Source: Actinomycetes bacterium (GTDB lineage Bacteria > Actinomycetota > Acidimicrobiia > Acidimicrobiales > Bog-793). From it: 64,000 nucleotides of DNA. Positions 15,129 to 24,467 of this stretch are shown here, in pieces. A model generated the notes under the pieces. It worked only from the letters and a program-made list of their open reading frames with translations, was not told the DNA's origin and did no database searches. The stretch's first letter is position 1; every line of letters starts with the position of its first letter. Location: the NCBI GenBank assembly GCA_021796535.1, contig JAKABW010000002.1, positions 1 to 64,000 of the forward strand. Reading direction: 5' to 3'. The position numbers were made by a program, and so were the translations under genes.

Positions 15129-17504
15129 ATGGTCAAAAGCGGCAATTATGTAAGCGGAGGCGTTGCGGAGGAAAGTAAAATCGCAATTCGCGACGAAAAT
15201 CATGACGGAGAAGTTGCCGAATCCGGCAGAGACCGGCCTGTTGCGCCACAGGTTGCAATAACCGACCAGGAAGAGGCTTTCCGCCTGTGTGAACAAACCG
15301 TGAGCGGGTTGGAAGAAAAATTGGCTGCACGCGACGGTTCGGAATCAAAAACCCTTATTGCGGCGGCTTATCAGACGGCAAAATCTGCTCATGCCGGGCA
15401 ATTCCGTCTTACCGGTGAGCCGTATGTGTCGCATTCGGTGGCCGTGGCAAAGATAGTCGCCGATCTTGGGCTCGATACGTCGAGCGTCGTGGCCGCATTG
15501 CTGCACGACGTCATAGAAGATACCGAAGTCACAAAAGAAGAAATAGAAAGAGATTTCGGTTCCGTCGTGGCGGAATTGGTGGACGGAGTAACCAAACTGG
15601 ACAGACTGCACTTTTCTTCAAAAGAAGCGCAGCAAGCCGCCACCGTGCGGAAAATGCTGGTTTCCATGGCCAAGGACTGGCGGGTACTGGTCATCAAGCT
15701 GTGCGACAGGATGCACAACATGAGAACGATATCGGCCATGCCGGAATGGAAGCAACAGCGCACGGCCAGACAAACTATGGATATCTACGCCCCTTTGGCT
15801 CACCGGCTGGGCATGGAGGAAATCAAATCCGAACTCGAAGATCTCTCTTTTAAGACTTTGCACCCAAAACGCTATCTCGAAATCGAGCAAATGGTATCCA
15901 TGAGGACACCGAGGCGCGCGGCGGAACTGGAACACGTGCTGGCCATCGTCAAAGGCAGACTTGCCGCCTTGAATATAGCGGGTGTCGTGAGCGGCAGACC
16001 AAAGCACCTCTGGAGCATCTATGAAAAGATGGTGGTACGCGGCAAAGAATTCAACGAAATTTATGATTTGATCGGGATAAGGATTATCGTCGAAAGTGAA
16101 AAAGACTGTTGGGCGGCTCTCGGCTCCGTCCACTCCCTTTGGACCCCCGTTCCCGGGCGCTTTAAGGACTATATCAACCAACCGAAATTTAATCTTTACC
16201 AATCCCTTCACACCACTGTCGTCGGTCCCGGCGGCAAGCCGGTAGAAATTCAAATCCGGACCGAAGAGATGCACAGGAGGGCTGAGTACGGCATAGCGGC
16301 TCACTGGGAATACAAAGAAACCCCCGCCGCCAAAAACAGCCAGGAAACCCAGAAGGAGATGGCTTGGCTCAACCGCATTGCTGACCTGGACCGCTATATC
16401 TCGGATCCGATTGAGTTTTTGGAAAGCCTGAAACTGGATCTGCAACAGGACGAGGTGTTTGTGTTTACGCCCAAAGGCGCCATAGTGACCCTGCCGGCCA
16501 ATACCACTCCGGTTGACTTCGCGTATGCCATCCATACGGAGATAGGGCACAGGTGTGTGGGCGCCAGGGTGGACGGAAGGCTCGTTTCCCTTGACACCAA
16601 ACTCAAATCGGGTCAAACTGTTGAAATATTCACCTCCAAATTGGAAAACGCCGGACCGAGCAGAGACTGGTTGTCGATCGTGGTCTCTCCCAGGGCGCGC
16701 AACAAAATACGTCAGTGGTTTTCCAAGGAGCGCAGGGAAGACGCCATTGAGGCCGGCAGGGAAGAACTCACCAAGGCGTTGCGCAGGGAAGGCTTGCCGG
16801 TGCAAAAATTTTTGACACCCACCGGCCTTGCCTCGATAATTTCAGCGATGGGTTATGACAATCTGGAGAGTCTGCTGGCCGCCATAGGGGAGGGGCATCA
16901 CTCCGGTCTGGGTATAGTACAGCGGATAGAGCGTGAAATGTCTCCCGACCCGGCGGAGAACACCTCGACGCTGGCCGTAAAAAGTCCGCACATGACGGGC
17001 GGCAGGGTGACGGCGAAGGACTCTCTGACAAAACAACACCGCAGCGTATATGTGGAGGGTCTGGATGACATAGTCGTGAGACTGTCCAAATGCTGTTCCC
17101 CGGTGCCGGGAGATCCCATCATAGGTTTTGTGACAAGGGGGCACGGTGTCTCCGTACACAGGGACGGTTGTGTGAATGCCCAGGTTTTGGCGGCAGAACG
17201 CGGCGAAAGACTGATAGAAGTGGAATGGGGGGCGGAAAAAGAGGGCATCTTCTTGTCCCAGATAGAAATAAAAGGTCTGGACAGATCAAACTTGTTGGCC
17301 GACGTCACCAGAGTTTTGGCCGAACATCACGTCGGGATAGTGTCTTCTTCCTCACAGCTCAATCAATCGCGTGTGTCGTTGATGAAATTTGAGGGAGAAT
17401 TCGCCGATACTTTACATCTGGAATCGGTGCTGACCGCCATCCGTCAGATAGAAGGGGTATATGACGCTTACAGATCGTTTTCGTCATCGCAGCAAAGACA
17501 CTGA
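15129..17504 (+). CDS. rel: Bifunctional (p)ppGpp synthetase/hydrolase Rel
   Basis: A 791-residue RelA/SpoT homologue that makes and degrades the stringent response alarmone. Domains in order: an N-terminal extension of about 55 residues; HD hydrolase with YVSHSVAVAKIVADLGLD and LLHDVIEDT at about 124, so hydrolysis should be intact; synthetase with YDLIGIRIIVES and GRFKDYINQPKFNLYQSLHT near 343; TGS at about 440-505; a zinc-finger-like region with VRLSKCCSPVPGDPI; C-terminal ACT at about 712-785. The frame is open far upstream of the true start, but that part runs antisense to the membrane-anchored gene, so ATG 15129 is chosen; the length then matches actinobacterial Rel. It precedes a carboxypeptidase gene and hisS, as rel and hisS often do. 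Confidence 0.95.
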   Translation: MVKSGNYVSGGVAEESKIAIRDENHDGEVAESGRDRPVAPQVAITDQEEAFRLCEQTVSGLEEKLAARDGSESKTLIAAAYQTAKSAHAGQFRLTGEPYVSHSVAVAKIVADLGLDTSSVVAALLHDVIEDTEVTKEEIERDFGSVVAELVDGVTKLDRLHFSSKEAQQAATVRKMLVSMAKDWRVLVIKLCDRMHNMRTISAMPEWKQQRTARQTMDIYAPLAHRLGMEEIKSELEDLSFKTLHPKRYLEIEQMVSMRTPRRAAELEHVLAIVKGRLAALNIAGVVSGRPKHLWSIYEKMVVRGKEFNEIYDLIGIRIIVESEKDCWAALGSVHSLWTPVPGRFKDYINQPKFNLYQSLHTTVVGPGGKPVEIQIRTEEMHRRAEYGIAAHWEYKETPAAKNSQETQKEMAWLNRIADLDRYISDPIEFLESLKLDLQQDEVFVFTPKGAIVTLPANTTPVDFAYAIHTEIGHRCVGARVDGRLVSLDTKLKSGQTVEIFTSKLENAGPSRDWLSIVVSPRARNKIRQWFSKERREDAIEAGREELTKALRREGLPVQKFLTPTGLASIISAMGYDNLESLLAAIGEGHHSGLGIVQRIEREMSPDPAENTSTLAVKSPHMTGGRVTAKDSLTKQHRSVYVEGLDDIVVRLSKCCSPVPGDPIIGFVTRGHGVSVHRDGCVNAQVLAAERGERLIEVEWGAEKEGIFLSQIEIKGLDRSNLLADVTRVLAEHHVGIVSSSSQLNQSRVSLMKFEGEFADTLHLESVLTAIRQIEGVYDAYRSFSSSQQRH

Positions 17505-17939
17505 CGTTTTTGCCGGACCTTTGAACATACTGCATACTATCTGTCATAATTTATATTGTTTTGAGCAATATTACGGTTGTAAAAATTTTCTTTCCCGGAT
17601 GGCTCCCCCGCTCTCCTTATAGTATATTTCGGTTATGCTCATCAATCGAGAATTGATGCATACAATATATATATTGATTCAAAGCTGAATGCATTTGCAA
17701 AACGATGTAAGTATGTGAACGCTACTCATCCCTGTCTTTTGCTATGCTTGTTAGGATTTTTGTTTAAGCAGGCCCCGGAGGAGAAATTGAAAAAGCTATC
17801 GCCAAATAACAGGCATATCGAGAACCTTGCCGCTGTATTGGGAGCCGACAGGCACAGCCGAGCGGTTGCCGCAGGACTGTGTGCTCTGGGGGATATCGGA
17901 ATATTATCCGGGGATCTTTTTGGAGTCAAAAGATCTTTC
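17505..17939. other. Intergenic region between rel and the carboxypeptidase gene
   Basis: No convincing complete gene. It holds an ATATTG/CAATAT hairpin near 17552-17570 and a perfect CATCAAT-N5-ATTGATG inverted repeat at 17640-17658, followed by an AT-rich tract. The last 225 bases are open in the frame of the next gene; a TTG at 17787 with GGAGG five bases upstream is a possible earlier start for it. Confidence 0.5.
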
Positions 17940-19244
17940 ATGTCTCCGATCTCGATGTCCGGTTCAGGCGGAAGGCGCAAAGGATCTTCCTATAAGTTCA
18001 GTACTCCTCCGGGGGGCGGAAAACTCAGAAAAGGAGCCATCGCCGTCTCGATTCTTACCGTTGTGGCTCTTGCGGTTATCATAGGGGGAGTGGTCCGCTA
18101 TCTCGGGGCGGTTCCCCCGCCGAGCGCCGTCATGGCCAATTTATCCGTTTCTTTCCCGGGTCGGGTCAATCTCAAACTTCCTTCGGGCGACGAGGCAACC
18201 GTTTCCATCAAAAACTTGGGGGTGGCAGAATCCGTGGGCGGCAATGCGCCGATAGCCATTGCCAGCGTAACCAAGATGATGTCCGCATACATCATCTTGA
18301 AAGATCACCCACTCCTCCTCGGCCAACAAGGTCCTTCGATTACCGTAACCGCTCAAAACGTGAGTACTTATCGTGCCGAGCTCAGCCAAAACGATTCGGT
18401 CGTCGCCGTGAGACAGGGGGAAAAGATTACGGAATTGCAGGCTTTGGAGGCGACGCTCATTCCCTCCGGGGACAACATAGTACAAATGCTGGCTGTTTGG
18501 GATGCCGGTTCTCAAAAGGCGTTTGTGGCAAAGATGAATGCGGAAGCCAAAGTACTCGGTCTCAGTGCCACTCATTACGCCGGACCGAGCGGCGTCAATC
18601 CCGCCTCTGTTTCCACCGCTTACGATCAGACCAAATTGGCCGATGTAGTGATGAAAAACCCGGTGTTTGCCCAAATAGTGGGGATGCCCCAAACCACTTT
18701 GCCTGTTGCCGGTGTGGTATATAACGTCAACGGCGATCTGGGCAGGAACGGCATAGTGGGGGTCAAAACGGGCTGGGTACCGGCCGGCGGTGCCTCTTTC
18801 GTCTTCGCTACCAACCTGCATCTGCCCGCCTCGATATCCGATGCGACGGGTCCGCTGCAGGCGATCGGCACAATTATGGGTCAACAGGGTGCCGCACCCA
18901 TCCCGACTGTTCTGAGCGATGCCCTGAAAATCTCGCCGCAGCTGAGTGCGCTTGTGGTAAGAAAGCAGGTATTGCCGGCCGACAAAACAGTCGGACTGCT
19001 TGAAGCACCGTATGCAAATACCGTCCGGCTTGTCACCACAAAACCGATCACGATGGTGGGATTTCTTGGTGCCAAGTGCCAGGTTAAATTGCTGATAGCC
19101 AAGTCAAGCATCAAAGCTCCCCTTGCCAAAGGGGTACAGGTTGGCGAGGTGGTGTTGCGTCTCGGTTCTGAAGTACGCGAAGTACCCGTCGTAACGGCGG
19201 GGGCACTTTCCGGTCCCTCCTTTGGCTATAAGGTATTGCGATAA
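17940..19244 (+). CDS. D-alanyl-D-alanine carboxypeptidase (penicillin-binding protein 5 type)
   Basis: A serine peptidase of the S11 family that trims the terminal D-alanine from peptidoglycan stem peptides. From ATG 17940 it has 434 residues: a short basic cytoplasmic part, a membrane anchor at about 33-55 (AIAVSILTVVALAVIIGG), then the catalytic domain with SVTK at about 109-112, SGDN at about 175 and KTG at about 275 in GVKTGWVP. N-terminal anchoring differs from the C-terminal amphipathic anchor of E. coli PBP5 and is common in actinobacteria. The frame is open further upstream; TTG 17787 with a GGAGG site is an alternative start that would add 51 residues. It lies between rel and hisS on the same strand. 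Confidence 0.88.
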   Translation: MSPISMSGSGGRRKGSSYKFSTPPGGGKLRKGAIAVSILTVVALAVIIGGVVRYLGAVPPPSAVMANLSVSFPGRVNLKLPSGDEATVSIKNLGVAESVGGNAPIAIASVTKMMSAYIILKDHPLLLGQQGPSITVTAQNVSTYRAELSQNDSVVAVRQGEKITELQALEATLIPSGDNIVQMLAVWDAGSQKAFVAKMNAEAKVLGLSATHYAGPSGVNPASVSTAYDQTKLADVVMKNPVFAQIVGMPQTTLPVAGVVYNVNGDLGRNGIVGVKTGWVPAGGASFVFATNLHLPASISDATGPLQAIGTIMGQQGAAPIPTVLSDALKISPQLSALVVRKQVLPADKTVGLLEAPYANTVRLVTTKPITMVGFLGAKCQVKLLIAKSSIKAPLAKGVQVGEVVLRLGSEVREVPVVTAGALSGPSFGYKVLR

Positions 19245-19346
19245 ATTCCACCGGTCTTTTGGTGTCCGGTAAAATATGAGGTAAGTGCGAAATTTTTTGG
19301 CTAAATTCCCAATGCGAAGCCGTATTTTTATTAGTCTTTTCTAGAT

Positions 19347-20735
19347 ATGGAACTGTTCCGATCGCCAAGCGGCACCAGAGACTGGTTGCCTCCGGATTCT
19401 GAGCGAATGGCATATTTAATTTCTGCCTTTGCCGCTCAGGTGGAGCTTGCCAATTATCGCCTCGTGTTGAGCCCCATGTTTGAAGACTCCGGCGTGTTCG
19501 TGCGCGGAGTGGGGGATGAGAGCGAAGTTGTCACCAAAGAAATGTATGATTTTACCGACAAAGGAGGTCGCAGTCTGGCCTTGCGTCCGGAAGGTACGGC
19601 TTCTGTGGTGAGAGCTTTTTTGCAGCACAACCCCCCCGTGCCTTTTAAGGCATGGTATGTCGGACCGTCTTTTCGCTATGAAAGACCACAGGCCGGTCGC
19701 TACCGTCAGCACCACCAAGTCGGCATCGAAGCTCTCGGTCCGAAAGATCCCTATTTGGACTTTGAAGTCATTTCCATGTTGATGAACTGGTTCTTTTCTC
19801 TGGGACTGCGGGATTTGGTGCTCAAGCTCAATTCTCTGGGGGACGATAACTGCAGACCGCCATACGTAAGAGAATTGAGCTCTTATTTAGAGAAAAATCA
19901 AAATCTGTTATGTGTGGAGCATCAACAACGTTGGCAGGTCAATCCCTTGAGAGTGCTGGACTGTAAAAAAGAAGAATGTATCGCAGTAAAAGAAAATGCC
20001 CCCAAGATAAAAAACAGTCTTTGCCCGGAGTGTTCAATGCACTTTGAGACTCTTTTGTCCTGCCTTGATGAGCACAAAATAGATTATGTACTGGATGATT
20101 ATCTTGTCAGAGGTTTGGATTACTACACCAGGACCACTTTTGAGGTGGCCTGCGCTTCACTCGAATCGTCGCAAAATGCCATAGGCGGCGGCGGAAGATA
20201 CGATAATTTGGCCAAAGCTCTCGGCGGAAACGATACCCCGGGGATCGGATTTGCCTCCGGTCTGGAAAGAGTCTTATTGGCTTGCGAAACCCAGGGCATC
20301 CTCTTACCGGCGGTTCCCTCACCGAAAGTATTCCTTGCAGATATCACGGGCGGGGGCAAAGCCGCTCATATGATTCATGTTTTGAGGACTCTTGGGATAG
20401 CCTGCGACAGAGCTTTTGACAACAGGTCGCTGAAATCCCAGTTGCGCCAGGCGGACAAGTCGGGGGCAATATTGGCTATTGTGGTCGGGGAGAAGGAAAA
20501 AGAAGCAAATTGCGTTCAGCTTAAGTGGCTTTTTCCGGGAGACAAAGACCGCTTTATTCAACTCCTGACCGTAGCGGCAGATTCTTCTCGGGATGCGGGA
20601 ACAAACGGCCGGATTTTTTCGCCGGAATCGGATGAACCGGAGAAACGTGACATTATCGAACGGTATCGTTTATCCGATGTGCTTCCCGAAGATCTGGCCT
20701 ATTCGGCAATAAAAGAGTTTTTTCGTAACGCCTGA
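19347..20735 (+). CDS. hisS: Histidyl-tRNA synthetase
   Basis: A 462-residue class II synthetase that charges tRNA-His. The N-terminus reads FRSPSGTRDWLPP; motif 2 is FRYERPQAGRYRQHHQVGIE at about 110-130; the histidine signatures are LVRGLDYYTRTTFEV at about 252-266 and GGGGRYDNLAKALGG; motif 3 is GIGFASGLERVLL. The anticodon-binding domain follows and ends with an extra acidic stretch of about 50 residues after the usual end (GRIFSPESDEPEKRDI onward). Cysteines at CKKEEC and CPEC in the middle form the insert found in many bacterial HisRS. ATG at 19347 begins at the conserved N-terminus; no clear ribosome site. Confidence 0.95.
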   Translation: MELFRSPSGTRDWLPPDSERMAYLISAFAAQVELANYRLVLSPMFEDSGVFVRGVGDESEVVTKEMYDFTDKGGRSLALRPEGTASVVRAFLQHNPPVPFKAWYVGPSFRYERPQAGRYRQHHQVGIEALGPKDPYLDFEVISMLMNWFFSLGLRDLVLKLNSLGDDNCRPPYVRELSSYLEKNQNLLCVEHQQRWQVNPLRVLDCKKEECIAVKENAPKIKNSLCPECSMHFETLLSCLDEHKIDYVLDDYLVRGLDYYTRTTFEVACASLESSQNAIGGGGRYDNLAKALGGNDTPGIGFASGLERVLLACETQGILLPAVPSPKVFLADITGGGKAAHMIHVLRTLGIACDRAFDNRSLKSQLRQADKSGAILAIVVGEKEKEANCVQLKWLFPGDKDRFIQLLTVAADSSRDAGTNGRIFSPESDEPEKRDIIERYRLSDVLPEDLAYSAIKEFFRNA

Positions 20736-20930
20736 CAGCTCTCCGGCGGGCAGTTGCAAAACCGTGTCCGATATTCAATGACGTACCGGAAAGAATTGAC
20801 AAGTTCCAGAACCTCTTCCAAAGAGTAAAAGAAAGCTCGGCGCCGCAACCGACACGGGAGAGTCATTTCGCGACTTTGAGAGTCTTTGGCAAAGGGTGTT
20901 ACCGCGGCCTTTTGTCGGCGGCAGTTACGC

Positions 20931-22841
20931 TCAGCCGCCCTGTTGCAAGTACTGGTTTTGCTGGGAAAAAATAGGTGCACCCAGGAAGCGCAGGACATTA
21001 TTGGCGACTTGATAGAAGGTGATGTTGATTCCGTCTTTCAAGATGACGTTTTGTTCGGCATAGATTTGTGCATCTATCGTTGTCGAGTTACCGCTCGCGA
21101 AAGTTCCCGAAGTCCAGAAGAAAGGATGCACATTATTTATCGTGACCCCACCGCCGGTTACAACAAACTTCAGTGCGGCAGTGGATGGGCTTGTGCTGGC
21201 AGTGGGCTGATTCGGATAAGCAACGAGTGAGAATGTCGGAGGAGACGGTAAATTTGACGTCATTGTCAAACTGTTATTTTCACCAAAGTCTATGGAGTTG
21301 GCAAATATTGCCACATTGCTTCCCAACGTGAAGGTGCCGCCCGTTACGGCAAGGGCACATGCCGGGGCGTAAATGGTCATTGTCGTTATGGGAGATACCG
21401 ACTGATCAATCAAATATCCCAACAGAGATTGTGTGCCGCCGACGTTCGGATCATTCAAGCCGCCAGAGTTCGAAAGCACCGACGGCCAGTTGTAAATAAG
21501 TACCTGATTTTGATTCGGCAAAGAATTCAGGTATTTAGATACGGATTCGGAGGTTGTGGCAGTGCCTGAGCTCACCGTTATGTCAAGACCGCTGTTGTAG
21601 GTAAACGAGTTTCCTGAATTGGATGTGGAAAACGATATGGTGCCAGAATCCTGCTTGAAATTGTAAGGTGACGACTTGGTTCCCTGCCCCGTTGTGTCAA
21701 GATTGGAGCAGGCACCGGGGGGAACAATGACTATGGGATCAGAAGTATTGTTTGAGCTGACCGGTATGGGCTGGGGAGCCGGTTGATGCTGGTTGACCAA
21801 ATTGACGGTCGGCGGCCCGGGGTTCTTGACTATTGTTCCGCCGCTGGCCCCGCCGGTCACAGAAACCTGCTTCCCGTAGTATGTGGTTATTCCTTTAAGG
21901 ACTCTGGCGCCTCCGTAAAGGTTAACACCGGACGAGCTGGTTCCGTCATAGTAGGAAGTTATTTGGTTGATGGTATTTCCGTCATTTTCGAAATTGACGA
22001 TGCCGTTGCTGTATACGCATCCGTATATGACGGTTCCGCCTTGGAAAGTTGTGCTTCCCGAGCCGCCTATATAATCGTTTGCCCCGGTCCCCGAATTGCA
22101 GGCCGCATTTTTTGCACCGGTGCTGCCGAGTATGAAGGTTCCGGATCCTCTGATGGTGTTGGAATACAGATTCGGTTGTATCTGACCCGCGCCGGGCAAT
22201 ACCGTGACGTCACCTTTTACTATAAAGCTGTTTCCGGCATAGATGGCATAATTTGGCAGGGTGGCGGCGGTGTCCGTAATGGATGCGGTGGCCACCGTGG
22301 TTGCCTGGTATCTGGAGTTCTTGGGATTGTTGCCGTTGGTGCCCAACCACCCCGTGGAGTATATGACGGCTTTGACCGGAGTGGACGCAGTCGGTCCGAC
22401 TGTGCTTCCCGAATTGGATGCAAGGGTATAAGTGCCTTTCCCGGGGGGAATTGCACAATTGCCGATCGGCGTGCCGTTGCTGTCCTCGTAAACTATGTTT
22501 GTGACGTAGTGTTCCGTCGCTCCGCCGGAATTTGCTATTGAACCGCTGCTTTCGCAGGGGTAGTTGCTGTAGTTCGGCGCTCCGGATTTTCCGGTGGCGT
22601 TGAGATTCGATATCGTTGCGTCAATTCCGGCTTGCGAGGCAAGTTGTGCGGTGGAATTGCCGTAGTAGGATCCGGACAGACCCACGGAAGAATTGGTCGA
22701 ATTGAGTGTTGCCAATGTGAGTATGGTAAGCAACAAAACTATTGCCAATACCAATATCAGTGCACTGCCGCTTTCCGGTTCGTTATGCAGCTTATACGAT
22801 AGCCTGGATAAACCGTTTTTATGACGCTCGGTGCTCATCAT
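20931..22841 (-). CDS. PilX-like pilus-associated protein, paralogue A
   Basis: About 636 residues. A polar cytoplasmic part is followed by a PilX-like N-terminal helix (GSALILVLAIVLLLTILT) that lacks the Glu at position 5 of ordinary pilins. After it come QAGIDATISNLN and YPCESSG, blocks also found in the paralogue at 24468-26192, then a long region rich in Gly, Ser, Thr, Asn and Val with many short strand-turn repeats, suggesting a beta-helix or beta-solenoid. A Pro-rich linker (HQPAPQPIPVSS) splits it near residue 380. It is likely exported by the type IV pilus machine as a large minor component or adhesin; this is inference. Start at 22841 uses GGGAG nine bases upstream; ATG 22871 is an alternative. 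Confidence 0.75.
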   Translation of the reverse strand: MMSTERHKNGLSRLSYKLHNEPESGSALILVLAIVLLLTILTLATLNSTNSSVGLSGSYYGNSTAQLASQAGIDATISNLNATGKSGAPNYSNYPCESSGSIANSGGATEHYVTNIVYEDSNGTPIGNCAIPPGKGTYTLASNSGSTVGPTASTPVKAVIYSTGWLGTNGNNPKNSRYQATTVATASITDTAATLPNYAIYAGNSFIVKGDVTVLPGAGQIQPNLYSNTIRGSGTFILGSTGAKNAACNSGTGANDYIGGSGSTTFQGGTVIYGCVYSNGIVNFENDGNTINQITSYYDGTSSSGVNLYGGARVLKGITTYYGKQVSVTGGASGGTIVKNPGPPTVNLVNQHQPAPQPIPVSSNNTSDPIVIVPPGACSNLDTTGQGTKSSPYNFKQDSGTISFSTSNSGNSFTYNSGLDITVSSGTATTSESVSKYLNSLPNQNQVLIYNWPSVLSNSGGLNDPNVGGTQSLLGYLIDQSVSPITTMTIYAPACALAVTGGTFTLGSNVAIFANSIDFGENNSLTMTSNLPSPPTFSLVAYPNQPTASTSPSTAALKFVVTGGGVTINNVHPFFWTSGTFASGNSTTIDAQIYAEQNVILKDGINITFYQVANNVLRFLGAPIFSQQNQYLQQGG

Positions 22842-23007
22842 TTCTGTCATCTCCCGCATAGTCGGATGCAACCCAAGATTGATGGTGAAAGTATATCATT
22901 TTAATTGCAATGTGAGAATATCATTATTTATCTTTTCTGTGCCTCTCGTCGGATTATGCCGACAAGGAATTGCGGTACCGGTAACGCCTCGGTATTTCGG
23001 GTACGTC

Positions 23008-23041
23008 AAAAAGACCCACGGGGTATCTTTCCCATGGGCTT
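23008..23041 (-). terminator. Intrinsic terminator after the minor prepilin gene
   Basis: On the minus strand AAGCCCATGGG pairs with CCCGTGGGTCTT (one G-U pair, one bulge) across a seven-base loop, followed by Ts. It begins ten bases after the stop of the gene at 23051-23848, separating it from the PilX-like gene downstream. Confidence 0.75.
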
Positions 23042-23050
23042 ATTTGTATA

Positions 23051-23848
23051 TCAGGGACAAGTCGCGGTGGAAGGCGGCGTAGTGGAAGTCCCGGAAGAGG
23101 ATGTGGACTGGGGGTTGGTATTCAGAGCCGCGACATTGTTAGTCATATTGACAATATTGGTCGGCAAACCGTTTGAGGCAAGCCGTGCTTTGAAAATAGA
23201 ACCGACATACAGATTCGTGGTAAGCACATCCGGTCCGTTGCCGGAAGTCGCCAGACTAAACGTCGGAGCATTTTTTTGACTGTTGTATACGGGCTGGACG
23301 ATCGGCGCAAAAGCAGTGTTATTTGGGGGTGTAATCCCGTTGGTTCCGGTGCCTGCGGATGCCGACCAAACTCTCCAGTAAAGTATGTTGTCGGAAACCG
23401 GTGTGCTGTTGGGAGCCGTCGTGGCGGCGGCAGGCTGCGGGATGACAAACTCAACCCACTCCGGGTTTGCGGGGCCGTTGAAGGCATCGCTTTCGGCAAG
23501 TACGGCATTGCCCGAACTGCCGACAATATATGAATTCTGATCCGTGTTAGTGGAAGGCAATACCGTATTGGCCGGCGGTATACACACGAATGTAGACGAA
23601 GCAAGATAATTGTCAATTGTCTGGATTCCGACAGATGCCGAACTCGTTCCGAAAGAGAGCTGTTGGGATGTGGTGTTGGCCGTATTTGTAGCCATGAGGA
23701 GAGGAGGTACGACGGATACCACGATCAAAGTCAGAATTAATGTCATTACCAACTCAATAAGGGTAGTGCCCCTTTCGTCGGAGGCAAACCTTTTCGTTAT
23801 GCTCTTTATGCCGTCCGCGCCGAGAAATTTTAGAGTGTCATTGCGCAA
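23051..23848 (-). CDS. Minor prepilin, PilW/PulJ-like
   Basis: A 265-residue protein with a class III-type prepilin signal: a positively charged leader ending in SDERG, then TTLIELVMTLILTLIVVSVV, with Glu at position 5 of the mature chain. Cleavage by the PilD peptidase at 39507-40334 would be after that Gly (about residue 28). The remaining globular part is rich in Asn, Thr, Pro and Ala and ends in a Ser/Thr-rich tail (STSSSGTSTTPPSTAT). The length fits the larger minor pilins of the PilW/PulJ kind that help start pilus assembly. Its start overlaps the end of the upstream prepilin gene by 11 bases, so the two form one unit. Confidence 0.82.
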   Translation of the reverse strand: MRNDTLKFLGADGIKSITKRFASDERGTTLIELVMTLILTLIVVSVVPPLLMATNTANTTSQQLSFGTSSASVGIQTIDNYLASSTFVCIPPANTVLPSTNTDQNSYIVGSSGNAVLAESDAFNGPANPEWVEFVIPQPAAATTAPNSTPVSDNILYWRVWSASAGTGTNGITPPNNTAFAPIVQPVYNSQKNAPTFSLATSGNGPDVLTTNLYVGSIFKARLASNGLPTNIVNMTNNVAALNTNPQSTSSSGTSTTPPSTATCP

Positions 23849-24296
23849 TTTGAGTCGCTCCGTTAACGTAATAGGTGGTGCCTTTGTTTTGCCATGATAC
23901 TTTGACAGAGATCATATAAAGCCCCGATGTCGACGAAGTCTTTGTCGTTGAGGAAGTGGCTGCGGATGTGACGGAATAGTTTACCGTATATGAAATACCG
24001 TCGACGGTTTGAGGGGATGTTATATGCAGGGACGGGGCACCGTTATACCCGGCGGCCTCCGCTTGGGCAATGGTGGCAGTCATGATGCTTGTGGCAGTGG
24101 AGTGTTCTTTTGCGAAAAGGCTTACCGAAAGAGAGGCCAGGTTGGCGCTGAGCAACATCGTGGCAAATATAAACAGGATCACTGCCGCCACAACTACTTC
24201 TATTAACCCAAAACCGTCTTCAGAATCCTTTGCATGCCATTTTGCTTTGCAAAATTGCCGTAAGGTTCTTTTGTTGACACCTGCTCTTATGTCCAT
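23838..24296 (-). CDS. Minor prepilin, PilV/PulI-like
   Basis: A 152-residue protein with a long basic leader and the prepilin site SEDG followed by FGLIEVVVAAVILFIFATML, Glu at position 5 of the mature protein. The mature part of about 120 residues has a short alpha region and a Ser/Thr-rich strand region with VSWQNKGTTYYVNGA at the end. The wording GFGLIEVVVA is close to that of PilV/PulI minor pilins. ATG at 24296 has a GAGG 12 bases upstream. It overlaps the next prepilin gene and is probably the first gene of that pair. Confidence 0.82.
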   Translation of the reverse strand: MDIRAGVNKRTLRQFCKAKWHAKDSEDGFGLIEVVVAAVILFIFATMLLSANLASLSVSLFAKEHSTATSIMTATIAQAEAAGYNGAPSLHITSPQTVDGISYTVNYSVTSAATSSTTKTSSTSGLYMISVKVSWQNKGTTYYVNGATQIAQ

Positions 24297-24467
24297 GTGA
24301 TTACACTACCTCTGAGTGGCGTACCTTATTCGATAAACAATGCCATTTAATAATATGGCAATTAAAATAACAATTCAATACAAATAACACTATATTTCCG
24401 TTGAGGCACCAAATTGTCTGTTTCTCACTCGGCACGGCGCGTTACGTACGGGTTGTAACTTCCGGCA

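Noticed and set aside
15618..16805. 395-codon minus-strand frame inside rel
   Set aside because: Shadow of the Rel synthetase and TGS coding sequence on the opposite strand; no independent support.
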